In this document: in pieces, positions 1-6,980 of the stretch
Layout of the letters: every line of letters starts with the position of its first letter
How positions within the stretch are numbered: the stretch's first letter is position 1
Source: an uncultured Muribaculaceae bacterium
GTDB taxonomy: Bacteria > Bacteroidota > Bacteroidia > Bacteroidales > Muribaculaceae
Length of the DNA: 11,000 nt
Direction: 5' to 3'
Assembly: GCA_910578365.1 (NCBI GenBank)
Contig: CAJTRC010000080.1
Span: 1-11,000 of the forward strand
The notes under the pieces: model-generated
Told to the model about the DNA's origin: nothing
Database searches by the model: none
The model's input: only the letters and a program-made list of their open reading frames with translations
Made by a program: the position numbers and the translations under genes

Positions 1-133
1 CGGGCAGCTTGTCCTCTGGGATTAACAACACCAAACTGTACAAATAAATCAGGCGACCTTGAAAGGCCGCCCAATACTCTATGTTGTCTTTTGCTTGGTT
101 GAAAATCATAAAGTTCTTATCCCGAACTCGCGT
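1..133. repeat. Left arm of a 133-bp perfect inverted repeat (probable IS end)
   Basis: Every base of this stretch pairs with 10862-10994 in reverse complement; base i matches base 10995-i, and identity stops at base 134. The arm runs off the window start, so its full length is unknown. By hand count it is about 44% GC, lower than the flanking genes. The inner end lies 11 bp beyond the mdh stop codon. It carries a short inverted repeat, AGTTC-N7-GAACT read inward-to-outward (112-128), and a hairpin at 52-71. The simplest reading is the end of an insertion sequence present as a second, inverted copy at the other edge. The IS family is not recognised. Confidence 0.85.
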
Positions 134-144
134 TATTAGTAATA

Positions 145-1143
145 TCAGAGGTTGGGGTTGATTTCTTTCCATTTGTCGATGGGGGGCATCACACCCATGG
201 CGATTACCTCGTCGCGCAGGGCACAGAGGTGCTGGTAGCTGCGACGTAGTTCGTCATGTTCTTCGGCTGTGCCTTCTACTATTTCGGCCTTTACGCCGTC
301 TTTGGTTATGGTGGTTTCAGCGGCCATCATTATGTGGTTAAACTCACCGTTGTTGATATATGCGCCTGCAGGCCAGCGGAAAGCCTCGCCGCCCATGGCT
401 GCACGTATCATCTCGACCGACAGGTATGCCGAGCTCTGGAACGAACTGCGGCCACGCAGGTCGATTATGTGCTTGCCGCCCTGTACCACACGCCGGCGTA
501 TGCCTTCCCAGTCGGCTGCGGGCAACTTTTGAGATCCGATAATTTCGAGTAGCGGAGTGCCAGCCACCTGAGCTGTAGAAGCAAATACGGCCATCTGTTC
601 GCCATGTCCGCCGTAAGTGCGGCAGTTTACCACTTCGTCGGGAGCCAGGTTGAAATATTTGGCCAGTTCGCTGCGCAGACGTGTGGAGTCGAGCGCGGCC
701 AGAGTGGTAACCTGAGATGGTTTCAGGCCCGAATAAAGTAAAGTTATAAGACCGGTGATATCAGCGGGGTTAAACACCACCACAATATGCTTGACATCGG
801 GGCAGTACATTTTTACATTCTTGCCGAATTCCTCGGCTATTCCGGCATTGCCCTTGAGCAGGTCTTCACGGGTCATGCCGGCCTTACGTGCCGCACCACC
901 GGAGTTGACTATGTAGGCTGCACCGGTCAGAGCCTCCTTGATATCGGAGCTGAAGGTAAGGTTCAGGCCCTCGAATCCGCATTGCAACAGTTCTTCAGCC
1001 ACACCTTCCAGACCCGGTGCATACGGGTCGTAAAGACAGATGTTAGGAGTAAGGCCCATCATAATTGCAGTCTGGGCCATATTGGAACCAATCATGCCGG
1101 CTGCGCCGACAACCACCAGTTTTTCGTTTGTGAGATATTTCAT
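145..1143 (-). CDS. mdh: Malate dehydrogenase (NAD-dependent, LDH/MDH superfamily)
   Basis: This 332-residue cytoplasmic enzyme is predicted to interconvert malate and oxaloacetate with NAD, in the TCA or reductive fumarate branch. The N-terminal Rossmann fold shows GAAGMIGS (residues 13-20), followed by an acidic Asp39 at the end of the second strand, which favours NAD over NADP. The substrate loop GGAARKAGMTREDLLKGN (82-99) carries the expected arginines. Asn125-Pro126 fits the usual VNP motif. The catalytic pair is Asp152 (in LDSTR) and His180 (in GGHGE). Length is normal for the family. It is the last minus-strand gene of the group, 155 bp after dapF, and that gap holds no feature I can support, so its own promoter is possible but not seen. 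Its natural downstream sequence is replaced by the inverted-repeat element 11 bp after the stop. Malate is preferred over lactate because of the RKAGMTR loop and the Bacteroidales context. Confidence 0.92.
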   Translation of the reverse strand: MKYLTNEKLVVVGAAGMIGSNMAQTAIMMGLTPNICLYDPYAPGLEGVAEELLQCGFEGLNLTFSSDIKEALTGAAYIVNSGGAARKAGMTREDLLKGNAGIAEEFGKNVKMYCPDVKHIVVVFNPADITGLITLLYSGLKPSQVTTLAALDSTRLRSELAKYFNLAPDEVVNCRTYGGHGEQMAVFASTAQVAGTPLLEIIGSQKLPAADWEGIRRRVVQGGKHIIDLRGRSSFQSSAYLSVEMIRAAMGGEAFRWPAGAYINNGEFNHIMMAAETTITKDGVKAEIVEGTAEEHDELRRSYQHLCALRDEVIAMGVMPPIDKWKEINPNL

Positions 1144-1298
1144 ATCAGTAGTAGTTTAATCTACCGTGTAAACAATCGGACGCCGGAAAAGTTCATTACT
1201 ACCTCAAAAAAAGCGTCAGAGCAACCGCAGCGACGCCTACAACAGCTGCCTTGCCACAGAAGGTTCTCTTGCCGTAATGGCTGCCGGACTTAAGGCGG

Positions 1299-2135
1299 CT
1301 AAACCCTGACGATGCCGCTAAAGACTTCAGCGGCAGGCCCGGTCATAAGCAGTGAGCCGTCGGCATCGGCGGAGATGGACAGTGTGCCACCACTGAGCTG
1401 CACCTCCACCGGCCACTTGACCTGGCCGTTGAGTACTGCTGCGGCCGCTGCCGCACAAGCGCCGCTGCCGCAGGCAAGTGTTTCGCCCACACCGCGTTCC
1501 CAGGCGCGCATGGCTATATGGTGGCTGTCGATAATCTGCACAAATTCGATATTCGCCTTCTCGGGCCAGATTTCGTGACATTCCAGCCGCGGACCCAGCA
1601 GCTCGAATTTACAGCCGTAAAGGTCGCTGACAAATACCACGCCATGCGGATTGCCTACCGACAGGGCAGTGAGGCGCAGTTCTTCGCCGCAGTTTTCAAC
1701 AGGGCTGTTGATAAGTGCGGTTACGGTGTTTAGCGGCACCTGAGCCGGGGCGGTGACTGCATGGCCCATATTCACTGTAACAGCCTCGACTCGGTTATCA
1801 GAACCGATAGCAAGATGCAGGCGACGTATTCCCGCGCCGGTTTCTACGGCAGGCGTGGGGCTGCATGATATGCCATGTTCGTAAGCGTATTTGCCCACAC
1901 AGCGCAGTCCGTTGCCGCATATAGCGGCCTCGCTGCCGTCGGCGTTGAATATGCGCATGCGGTAGTCGGCCACATCCGAGGGGCACACAGCCAACAGGCC
2001 GTCGGCTCCTATGCCGAAGCGGCGGCGGCAGAGTGTGCGGGCCAGCTGCCCGGGTGCGGGAGTGTCGCTGCCCATGCAGTCGACAAGCACGAAATCGTTG
2101 CCTATTCCGTGCATTTTTACGAATTGCAGTTCCAT
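1299..2135 (-). CDS. dapF: Diaminopimelate epimerase
   Basis: DapF converts LL-diaminopimelate to meso-diaminopimelate in the cytoplasm, the step that feeds both lysine synthesis and peptidoglycan. The 278-residue protein has the family signatures in order: the start motif KMHGIGNDFVLVD (7-19), GIGADGLL (41-48), the first catalytic cysteine Cys73 in ADGSEAAICGNGLRC (65-79), and the second, Cys222, in ACGSGAC. Length is normal and both cysteines are present, so the enzyme should be active. The start codon shares one base with the stop of the upstream PLP enzyme (TAATG), which implies translational coupling. Its position next to an aminotransferase-fold enzyme resembles the dapL-dapF pairs of other Bacteroidetes, but the neighbour here is of another subfamily. 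Confidence 0.96.
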   Translation of the reverse strand: MELQFVKMHGIGNDFVLVDCMGSDTPAPGQLARTLCRRRFGIGADGLLAVCPSDVADYRMRIFNADGSEAAICGNGLRCVGKYAYEHGISCSPTPAVETGAGIRRLHLAIGSDNRVEAVTVNMGHAVTAPAQVPLNTVTALINSPVENCGEELRLTALSVGNPHGVVFVSDLYGCKFELLGPRLECHEIWPEKANIEFVQIIDSHHIAMRAWERGVGETLACGSGACAAAAAAVLNGQVKWPVEVQLSGGTLSISADADGSLLMTGPAAEVFSGIVRV

Positions 2136-3310
2136 TACAGTATGGCGTTTTTGAGGCGCTTCAGACCTTCGAGCAGCTCGCTGCGCGGTACACCTACATT
2201 GAGGCGCATGAATCCGGCACCTTCGCGGCCGAATGTGGTGCCGCCGCTTATCGCCAGCAATCCGCGGTTTATAATGCGGTCGCAGAGTTGGTCATGACTG
2301 AGGCCTGTGTCGTTGAAGTCAATCCACAGACCGAATCCGGCTTCGGGCATCAGGGTCTTTACAGCCGGAATATTGCTGTGGATATACTCGCAGGCAAAGC
2401 GACAGTTGTCGGCTATATAGGCGAGGACGGCATCGAGCCATTCGTCGCAGAGGCTGTATGCCGCCGTAGTGGCGGCAATGGCACAGGTGGGAGCAGTGTC
2501 GAACTCACTGGCTTTCAGCCAGGCAAAGAAGCCGTCGCGCAGACGGGGCGACTTCACTACAGTCCAGGCGCTCGATATGCCCGGAATATTGAAGCTCTTC
2601 GACGGTGCTCCGAGTGTAACAGTCACTTCGGCTGCAGTATCCGATACCATTGCGGTGGGTATATGCCGGCGTCCGTCGAGCAGCAGGTCGCCGTATATTT
2701 CGTCGCTGAGCAGTATTATATCGTGGCGCTTGCAGATATCGGCCACGCGGCGCAGCGTGTCGGCCTGCCACTGCACCCCCACCGGATTCTGCGGATTGCA
2801 TACCACCACCATCGCCGGATGTTCCAGGGCGGCTATCCGCTCAAGACCTTCGAGGTCCATGCGGTAGTTGCCGTCGGGTGTACGCAGCAGTGGATTGTCG
2901 ACCGCCACCCGAGCGTTGCCTTCTATTACAGAACGGAACGAATGGTACACCGGAGGCTGGATTACAATTTTGTCGCCCTTTTCTGTAAAGTAGTTCAGAG
3001 CCAGGCCGAAGCCCTTTTTCACACCGGGCAGAAAGTCGATGTCAGCACGGTTCAGCTGCCAGCCGTGGCGACGTGTGAGCCAGCCGCTTATGGCCTGCCA
3101 GAACTCGTCGGGGGCTGTGGTGTAACCCAGCACCCGGGTGTCGATACAGCGGTGCAGGGCATCGATTATCACCTGCGGAGTAGCAAAATCCATGTCGGCA
3201 ATCCACAATGGCATGATGTCGCTGCGGCCATATTTTTCGTGTAGTTCCTCGTATTTTGTTGCGAAGCTGCCATGACGGTCTATGACTTCGTCGAAATTAA
3301 GGATGTCCAT
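2135..3310 (-). CDS. MalY/PatB-type PLP-dependent aminotransferase / C-S beta-lyase
   Basis: This 391-residue fold-type I PLP enzyme is most like the MalY/PatB cystathionine beta-lyase group, which cleaves C-S bonds of cystathionine or cysteine conjugates. Diagnostic signs are the N-terminal MPLWIADMDFATP (33-45), GYT (62-64), PPVYHSF (119-125) and NPQNPVG (172-178). The PLP site is complete: Asn175, Asp203 and Tyr206 in SDEIYGD, the Schiff-base Lys238 in APSKSFNIPG, and the carboxylate-binding Arg369 near the C terminus. Length is normal. Its stop overlaps the dapF start by one base, and 76 bp separate it from the wbqC-like gene upstream. Family membership suggests methionine or cysteine metabolism, while gene context suggests the lysine/cell-wall branch. 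The exact substrate cannot be read from the sequence. Confidence 0.85.
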   Translation of the reverse strand: MDILNFDEVIDRHGSFATKYEELHEKYGRSDIMPLWIADMDFATPQVIIDALHRCIDTRVLGYTTAPDEFWQAISGWLTRRHGWQLNRADIDFLPGVKKGFGLALNYFTEKGDKIVIQPPVYHSFRSVIEGNARVAVDNPLLRTPDGNYRMDLEGLERIAALEHPAMVVVCNPQNPVGVQWQADTLRRVADICKRHDIILLSDEIYGDLLLDGRRHIPTAMVSDTAAEVTVTLGAPSKSFNIPGISSAWTVVKSPRLRDGFFAWLKASEFDTAPTCAIAATTAAYSLCDEWLDAVLAYIADNCRFACEYIHSNIPAVKTLMPEAGFGLWIDFNDTGLSHDQLCDRIINRGLLAISGGTTFGREGAGFMRLNVGVPRSELLEGLKRLKNAIL

Positions 3311-3386
3311 TAAAGAATTGAAAAGAAATAAAGTAAAACGAAGTAAATTAACAGGTTCAGAAGTAAGGCAATGACGGCTGTATTTG

Positions 3387-3989
3387 TCAGCGTCTGATTA
3401 GCAGAGCAGCCTCGGGTCCAATATTGAATATCATGTCGAGTATGCTCATGCCGGCCCGGAATCCGAGCGAATCGGCACGAATCTGCCAGTACTCCGGCAG
3501 GTTTATGTCGCTGAAATCGTGGCGTCGGAAATCGGCATATGTTTCCGGCAACTGCTCAGGCTCGAGGGCGGGGGGCAGCTCGAGAATACGTCGTATCAGT
3601 CGGTCGGCTTCACGGTTAAGACTGCCGATGGTGCTGAAACTGCTTTGAGCAGGGTCGGTCAGAAGAGGCAGAATGCGATCGATATAGAATTCAAAGAATG
3701 GTGTTCGTCCATAGGCCGATTCAAGTGCTGTGATGTGCAGTTTCCACCACTGTCCGTGGTCGGATATACATACATCGCTCCATCCGCGGTTTCCCGACAG
3801 ATGGCATACCGGTACAGTAAGGAATAGCTCACCGCGTGTATCCACTATTTTATAACGGTGTGCCGCCTTGAAACATTTGTCGGCGCGCATCGAAAAGTCT
3901 ACGGCAGTATCGGCAAAACGGGCCACTGCCGCATAGTATGCGGTGGAGCCGAACAGCTGCGGAGGCAACAGTGCTACTTCTTTTTCCAT
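3387..3989 (-). CDS. WbqC-like family protein
   Basis: This 200-residue soluble protein has no signal peptide or membrane segment. It resembles the WbqC-like family (PF08889), widespread in Bacteroidetes and named after an O-antigen cluster gene, with no firmly assigned reaction. Visible features are the opening LLPPQLFGSTAYYAAV (7-22), an aromatic/basic HRYKI (44-48), the conserved-looking strand LTVPV (57-61) and a region with WWKLHITALESAYG followed by FFEFY that matches the family's middle part. Its start lies 16 nt inside the end of the rRNA methyltransferase gene (ATGGAAAAAGAAGTAG contains both signals), so the two are almost surely co-translated. The function remains unknown; family assignment rests on overall pattern. 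Confidence 0.75.
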   Translation of the reverse strand: MEKEVALLPPQLFGSTAYYAAVARFADTAVDFSMRADKCFKAAHRYKIVDTRGELFLTVPVCHLSGNRGWSDVCISDHGQWWKLHITALESAYGRTPFFEFYIDRILPLLTDPAQSSFSTIGSLNREADRLIRRILELPPALEPEQLPETYADFRRHDFSDINLPEYWQIRADSLGFRAGMSILDMIFNIGPEAALLIRR

Positions 3990-5482
3990 CCGCGGCTGCG
4001 CATTATCGGGCCTTTCTGAGGAGGCAGAGATGGACTCTTGCCCTGAAGCGAGCGCAAAGCGTATGGGTTACGCCGTACGGCCAGCGGGTTTTCGCTGTCG
4101 GGCTGTATGTCTTCGCGCATCGGGCGGTCTTTGAATTTGTTGCTTCGGTCGAAATCGTCGCGGTGTTTGTGGTCTTTGTCCTTGAAGCGCCGCTCCTTGC
4201 TGTCGCCGTCGCGGAATTTGCGATCTTTCTGAGCGCTGTCGCGGAACTTTCGGTCCTTTCCGCCTTTGCGAGTTGCACGTTCGTCATCAGCGTCATTGAC
4301 GTGGTTCTTGAGTTTTCCGCCGGCTTTGAGAAATGATTTCTTGTCGCCTTCGAAAATCACATATTCCCGCAGTTCACATTCGAGGGCTCCGTTGAGTACG
4401 GGCACTTTTTCGGAGGCGGCCAGACCGATTTTGGCGAAGTATTCGTCGCGGTAGCCTATAATCCAAACATGGTATCCCTGGAACACATTTTTCAGGCGGT
4501 TGCCTATTGTGGCATACAGGGCGTCCATATCGGGGGCCGATATGCGTTCGCCGTAAGGCGGATTGGTCACAAGTATGCCTGCCGGCTGCGGAGCTTCATT
4601 CCAGCGCGATATAGGCTTGACTTCAAGGCTGATATACTTGGCCATACCGGCACTTTTTATATTCTCGCGGGCTATGTCGATGGCTTTGGGCGATATGTCG
4701 GCGCCCACGATGGGATACATGGGATCGCGCTCAGCGCTGTCGTCGTTGAATATGCTGTCGAACAAGTCGGCGTCGAAATCCTTCCAGCGCTCGAAGGCAA
4801 AGCTGCGGCGATATATGCCGGGATTGATGTTGGCGGCAATCATGGCAGCCTCGATAAGGAAGGTTCCTGAGCCACACATGGGGTCGACCAGCGGACAATC
4901 TCCTCGGTAGCCGCTACGCAACAGTATGCCGGCTGCCAGCACCTCGTTGATGGGGGCTTCGGTCTGAGCCACTCGATAGCCACGTTTGTGCAGCGACTCG
5001 CCGCTGGAGTCGAGCGACAGGGTTACGTCGGTGCCGCTTATATGCACGTTAATCATTACGTCGGCATCGACCAGACGCACGCCCGGACGTTTGTCGGCGC
5101 CATAGCGGTCTTTGAACCAGTCGACTATGGCATCCTTGATGCGGTATGTCACAAAGCGCGAGTGCGAGAACTCGTCGCTGTAGGCCACAGTGTCAATCTG
5201 GAATGTCTTGTCGATTGTCAGCAGCTGCGACCAGTCGTACTCCTTGGCCTGCTCGTAAAGGCTGTCGGCGTCTTTTGCAGTAAATTTGAAGAAAGGTTTG
5301 AGAATGCGCAGGGCGGTGCGGCAGCATAGGTTAGCTCTGTACAGCAGTTCCTTATTGCCTTCGAAGGCCACCATACGCTTACCGGGCATAACATTTTCGG
5401 CCCCAAGGGAGCGGAGCTCTTCTGCCAGCACATCTTCCAGGCCCTGGAAGGTCTTGGCCACCATTTCAAACTTATCGTTCAT
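3974..5482 (-). CDS. THUMP-domain class I SAM-dependent RNA methyltransferase (RlmL/YpsC type)
   Basis: The 502-residue protein is predicted to make N2-methylguanosine in 23S rRNA, like the N-terminal half of E. coli RlmL or Bacillus YpsC. The opening FEMVAKTFQGLEDVLAEEL (5-23) is the family start. A THUMP RNA-binding region follows at about 45-160. The methyltransferase domain shows the SAM motif DPMCGSGTFLIEAAM (200-214), an acidic GADIS (260-264) and the catalytic TNPPYGERI (306-314) for exocyclic amino groups. The catalytic part ends near residue 385. The remaining ~115 residues are a charged, repetitive, probably disordered tail not found in the short family members. It is the first gene of the minus-strand group, with a promoter -7 box 22 bases before the start. 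Start choice is supported by the family N terminus and the promoter position. The exact target base is inferred. Confidence 0.88.
   Translation of the reverse strand: MNDKFEMVAKTFQGLEDVLAEELRSLGAENVMPGKRMVAFEGNKELLYRANLCCRTALRILKPFFKFTAKDADSLYEQAKEYDWSQLLTIDKTFQIDTVAYSDEFSHSRFVTYRIKDAIVDWFKDRYGADKRPGVRLVDADVMINVHISGTDVTLSLDSSGESLHKRGYRVAQTEAPINEVLAAGILLRSGYRGDCPLVDPMCGSGTFLIEAAMIAANINPGIYRRSFAFERWKDFDADLFDSIFNDDSAERDPMYPIVGADISPKAIDIARENIKSAGMAKYISLEVKPISRWNEAPQPAGILVTNPPYGERISAPDMDALYATIGNRLKNVFQGYHVWIIGYRDEYFAKIGLAASEKVPVLNGALECELREYVIFEGDKKSFLKAGGKLKNHVNDADDERATRKGGKDRKFRDSAQKDRKFRDGDSKERRFKDKDHKHRDDFDRSNKFKDRPMREDIQPDSENPLAVRRNPYALRSLQGKSPSLPPQKGPIMRSRGWKKK
4124..4258 (-). repeat. Imperfect 30-bp (10-residue) tandem repeat in the methyltransferase tail
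   Basis: Residues 409-453 of the methyltransferase fall into successive ten-residue units: KDRKFRDSAQ, KDRKFRDGDS, KERRFKDKDH, KHRDDFDRSN, then a partial KFKDR. The units share Lys at position 1, Arg or Lys at 3 and mostly Phe at 5-6, with acidic residues at the end. DNA identity between units is only partial, so this is an old or selected repeat and not a recent slippage expansion. A basic/acidic, Phe-containing tail of this sort suggests RNA or ribosome contact, which is inference. Confidence 0.75.
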
Positions 5483-5504
5483 CGTGCTTTGTTATATTTT
5501 TGTG

Positions 5505-5512
5505 CAAAGATA
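5505..5512 (-). promoter_or_regulatory. Bacteroidetes -7 box for the rRNA methyltransferase operon
   Basis: On the minus strand the sequence reads TATCTTTGCAC, an exact match to the Bacteroidetes TAnnTTTG element. It lies 22 bases before the methyltransferase ATG, giving a predicted leader of roughly 16-18 nt. A convincing -33 TTTG at 19-21 bp upstream is not visible. Confidence 0.7.
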
Positions 5513-5577
5513 CAAAATAAGCGGCAATTTCTCTACATCCGGTACAGTTTTTTGTTTTTAACAAAAGCGGCACGGTT

Positions 5578-5608
5578 TTTGTTATTGCTATTGAAAACGA
5601 TATATTTC
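5578..5608 (+). promoter_or_regulatory. Bacteroidetes promoter for the FKBP-sigma operon
   Basis: TTTG at 5578-5581 is followed after exactly 19 bp by TATATTTC at 5601-5608, one mismatch from TAnnTTTG. The predicted start of transcription is about 10-12 nt before the FklB-like ATG at 5625. It is divergent from the -7 box at 5505-5512, so the two operons share a 142-bp regulatory gap. The match looks like a primary sigma promoter, not a clear ECF promoter. Confidence 0.6.
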
Positions 5609-5624
5609 AAACTCTATTATAATT

Positions 5625-6251
5625 ATGGAAAATAAAGAACTCGACCGCCTGAGCTATGCTCTTGGTCTAAGCATGGGCAATAACTTCCGTGCTTCCGGCA
5701 TACAGACAATCAACGTACAGGACTTCGCCGATGGTGTGGCCGCCGTTTTCTATGGCTCGCAACCTCAGATGACATACGACGAAGCAAAGGCCGAAATCCA
5801 AAAGTTCTTTACCGAACTTGAGGCAAAACAGCGCGAGGAAGCCGCCAAGATGGGAGAAATCAACGCCAAGGCTGGTGAAGAGTTCTTGACTGAGAACGGC
5901 AAGCGCGCCGAAGTTAAGACTACTGCCAGCGGTCTGCAATACGAAGTTATTAAGGAAGGGGACGGCCCTCAGCCCAACGCCGACGATCAGGTAGTGGTAC
6001 ACTACACCGGCAAGCTTATCGACGGCACTGTGTTCGACTCCAGCGAGGACCGCGGTGTGCCCGCCACATTTGGCGTTACTCAGGTTATACCCGGCTGGGT
6101 TGAGGCCCTGCAACTGATGAAGGCCGGCTCAACATGGCGCCTGTTTATACCTTCGGCTCTGGCCTACGGTCCGCAGGGTGCAGGCAATATTATCGGCCCG
6201 AACGCCACTCTTATTTTCGATGTAAGCCTCATCGAGGTTGTAAAGAAGTAA
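5625..6251 (+). CDS. FKBP-type peptidyl-prolyl isomerase, cytoplasmic FklB-like
   Basis: This 208-residue isomerase speeds cis-trans rotation of X-Pro bonds in proteins. The N terminus (LDRLSYALGLSMGNNF, 6-21) is the FKBP_N dimerisation region and is directly at the start with no signal peptide, so a cytoplasmic location as for FklB is likely. A helical, charged linker covers about 50-95. The FKBP domain spans about 100-208 and keeps the active-site set: Tyr127 in HYTG, Phe137 and Asp138 in VFDSS, Val154-Ile155 and Trp158 in VIPGW, Tyr181 in LAYG and Phe198. Length is that of FklB (about 206). It is the first gene of the plus-strand operon, preceded by a recognisable promoter, and is only 3 nt from the next FKBP gene. 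FkpA is an alternative label, but FkpA has a signal peptide. Confidence 0.9.
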   Translation: MENKELDRLSYALGLSMGNNFRASGIQTINVQDFADGVAAVFYGSQPQMTYDEAKAEIQKFFTELEAKQREEAAKMGEINAKAGEEFLTENGKRAEVKTTASGLQYEVIKEGDGPQPNADDQVVVHYTGKLIDGTVFDSSEDRGVPATFGVTQVIPGWVEALQLMKAGSTWRLFIPSALAYGPQGAGNIIGPNATLIFDVSLIEVVKK

Positions 6252-6254
6252 TTT

Positions 6255-6980
6255 ATGAAATTTAAAGTATTCATTGCAATAGCCGCGATCGCGGCTATTG
6301 CTTTTATCGGCTCCGCCGACATATCGGCTAAAAAGCAGAAGAATTCTGCTGCCGACACCGACCCGGAGGCCTATAGACTCGAACAAGCCATGGGTACAGT
6401 GCTGGGCACTGCCCTGAACCGCTCGGTCGACCAGATTTCTGCCATGGGCATAAGTGTAGACCGCCGGCAGGTTATCAGCACGGTGCTGAAAGTACTCGAC
6501 GGCAAGGACACCGGCTTCACCCTTGCCGAGGCCGATAACTTGATTGCCCAGTATGTCGACTCGGTTCGCGCCGAGGCCAACAAACCGCTCACGCCTGAGT
6601 CGCAGGCGGCATTCCTTGAGCAGGCGGCATCCGAGCCGGGTGCCATAACCATGCCTTCGGGGCTGGTGTTCCAGGTCATTACCGAAGGTGAGGGCGCAAT
6701 GCCGGCCGACAACGACTCGGTACGCCTGCTGTACACCGGCAGCCTGAGCGACGGACAGGTGTTCGACACCACCGAAGAACCGGTGGTATTCACCATTCAG
6801 AATCTCGTGCAGGGCTTTACCGAGGGTCTGAAGATGATGAAGCCGGGCGGCACATACGTAATTACTTTCCCGGCTTCGCTGGGCTACGGCGAAAGCGGTA
6901 TACCCGGAGCGATACCCGGCAATGCCGCCCTGAAGTTCCGCATTAACCTGCTTGAAACTCTGCCTGGCAGCAATGAATAA
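6255..6980 (+). CDS. Secreted FKBP-type peptidyl-prolyl isomerase
   Basis: The 241-residue protein has a clear signal peptide: MKFK, a hydrophobic Ala/Ile core (residues 5-18) and a likely cleavage after DISA (22-25). No lipobox cysteine is present, so it should be periplasmic and soluble. A helical N-terminal region (about 36-125) resembles the FKBP_N dimerisation part in diverged form. The C-terminal FKBP domain (about 130-236) keeps Tyr160 in YTG, Phe170-Asp171 in VFDTT and Tyr211 in LGYGE. The usual pocket-floor tryptophan is Phe188 (QGF in place of PGW), so catalysis may be weaker or substrate range altered. It follows the cytoplasmic FKBP gene by 3 nt and overlaps the sigma factor start by 8 nt. 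A role in folding outer-membrane or periplasmic proteins of this operon is inference. Confidence 0.85.
   Translation: MKFKVFIAIAAIAAIAFIGSADISAKKQKNSAADTDPEAYRLEQAMGTVLGTALNRSVDQISAMGISVDRRQVISTVLKVLDGKDTGFTLAEADNLIAQYVDSVRAEANKPLTPESQAAFLEQAASEPGAITMPSGLVFQVITEGEGAMPADNDSVRLLYTGSLSDGQVFDTTEEPVVFTIQNLVQGFTEGLKMMKPGGTYVITFPASLGYGESGIPGAIPGNAALKFRINLLETLPGSNE
6276..6301. repeat. Perfect 26-bp palindrome inside the FKBP signal-peptide codons
   Basis: GCAATAGCCGCGA is followed at once by its exact reverse complement, centred on GATC between 6288 and 6289. As RNA it can form an 11-bp stem with a GAUC tetraloop, starting 21 nt after the A of the start codon. It encodes the alternating Ala/Ile core (residues 8-16). 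It could slow early translation or stabilise the message; as DNA it could be a dyad binding site. Function is not known. Confidence 0.8.

Noticed and set aside
1194..1298. Possible small hydrophobic peptide after dapF on the minus strand, with an Ala/Val stretch before LTLFLR
   Set aside because: The frame has no ATG or GTG start, only CTG or TTG possibilities within the end of dapF, and no other support.
2033..3244. 403-codon open frame on the plus strand opposite the PLP enzyme
   Set aside because: It lies antisense to a complete gene with full PLP motifs and shows no recognisable protein pattern; GC-rich codons leave such frames open.
3311..3386. Promoter for the PLP enzyme in the 76-bp gap after the wbqC-like gene
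   Set aside because: The gap is AT-rich but shows no convincing TAnnTTTG element, so read-through from the upstream promoter is as likely.
5550..5566. Small hairpin (TTTTGTT, 3-nt loop, AACAAAA) in the divergent promoter gap
   Set aside because: All-A/T stems of seven bases are common in such AT-rich gaps; too weak to call an operator or terminator.
6952..6972. TTG start for the sigma factor seven codons earlier
   Set aside because: The ATG at 6973 overlaps the upstream stop in the usual coupled form and gives the normal ECF N terminus.
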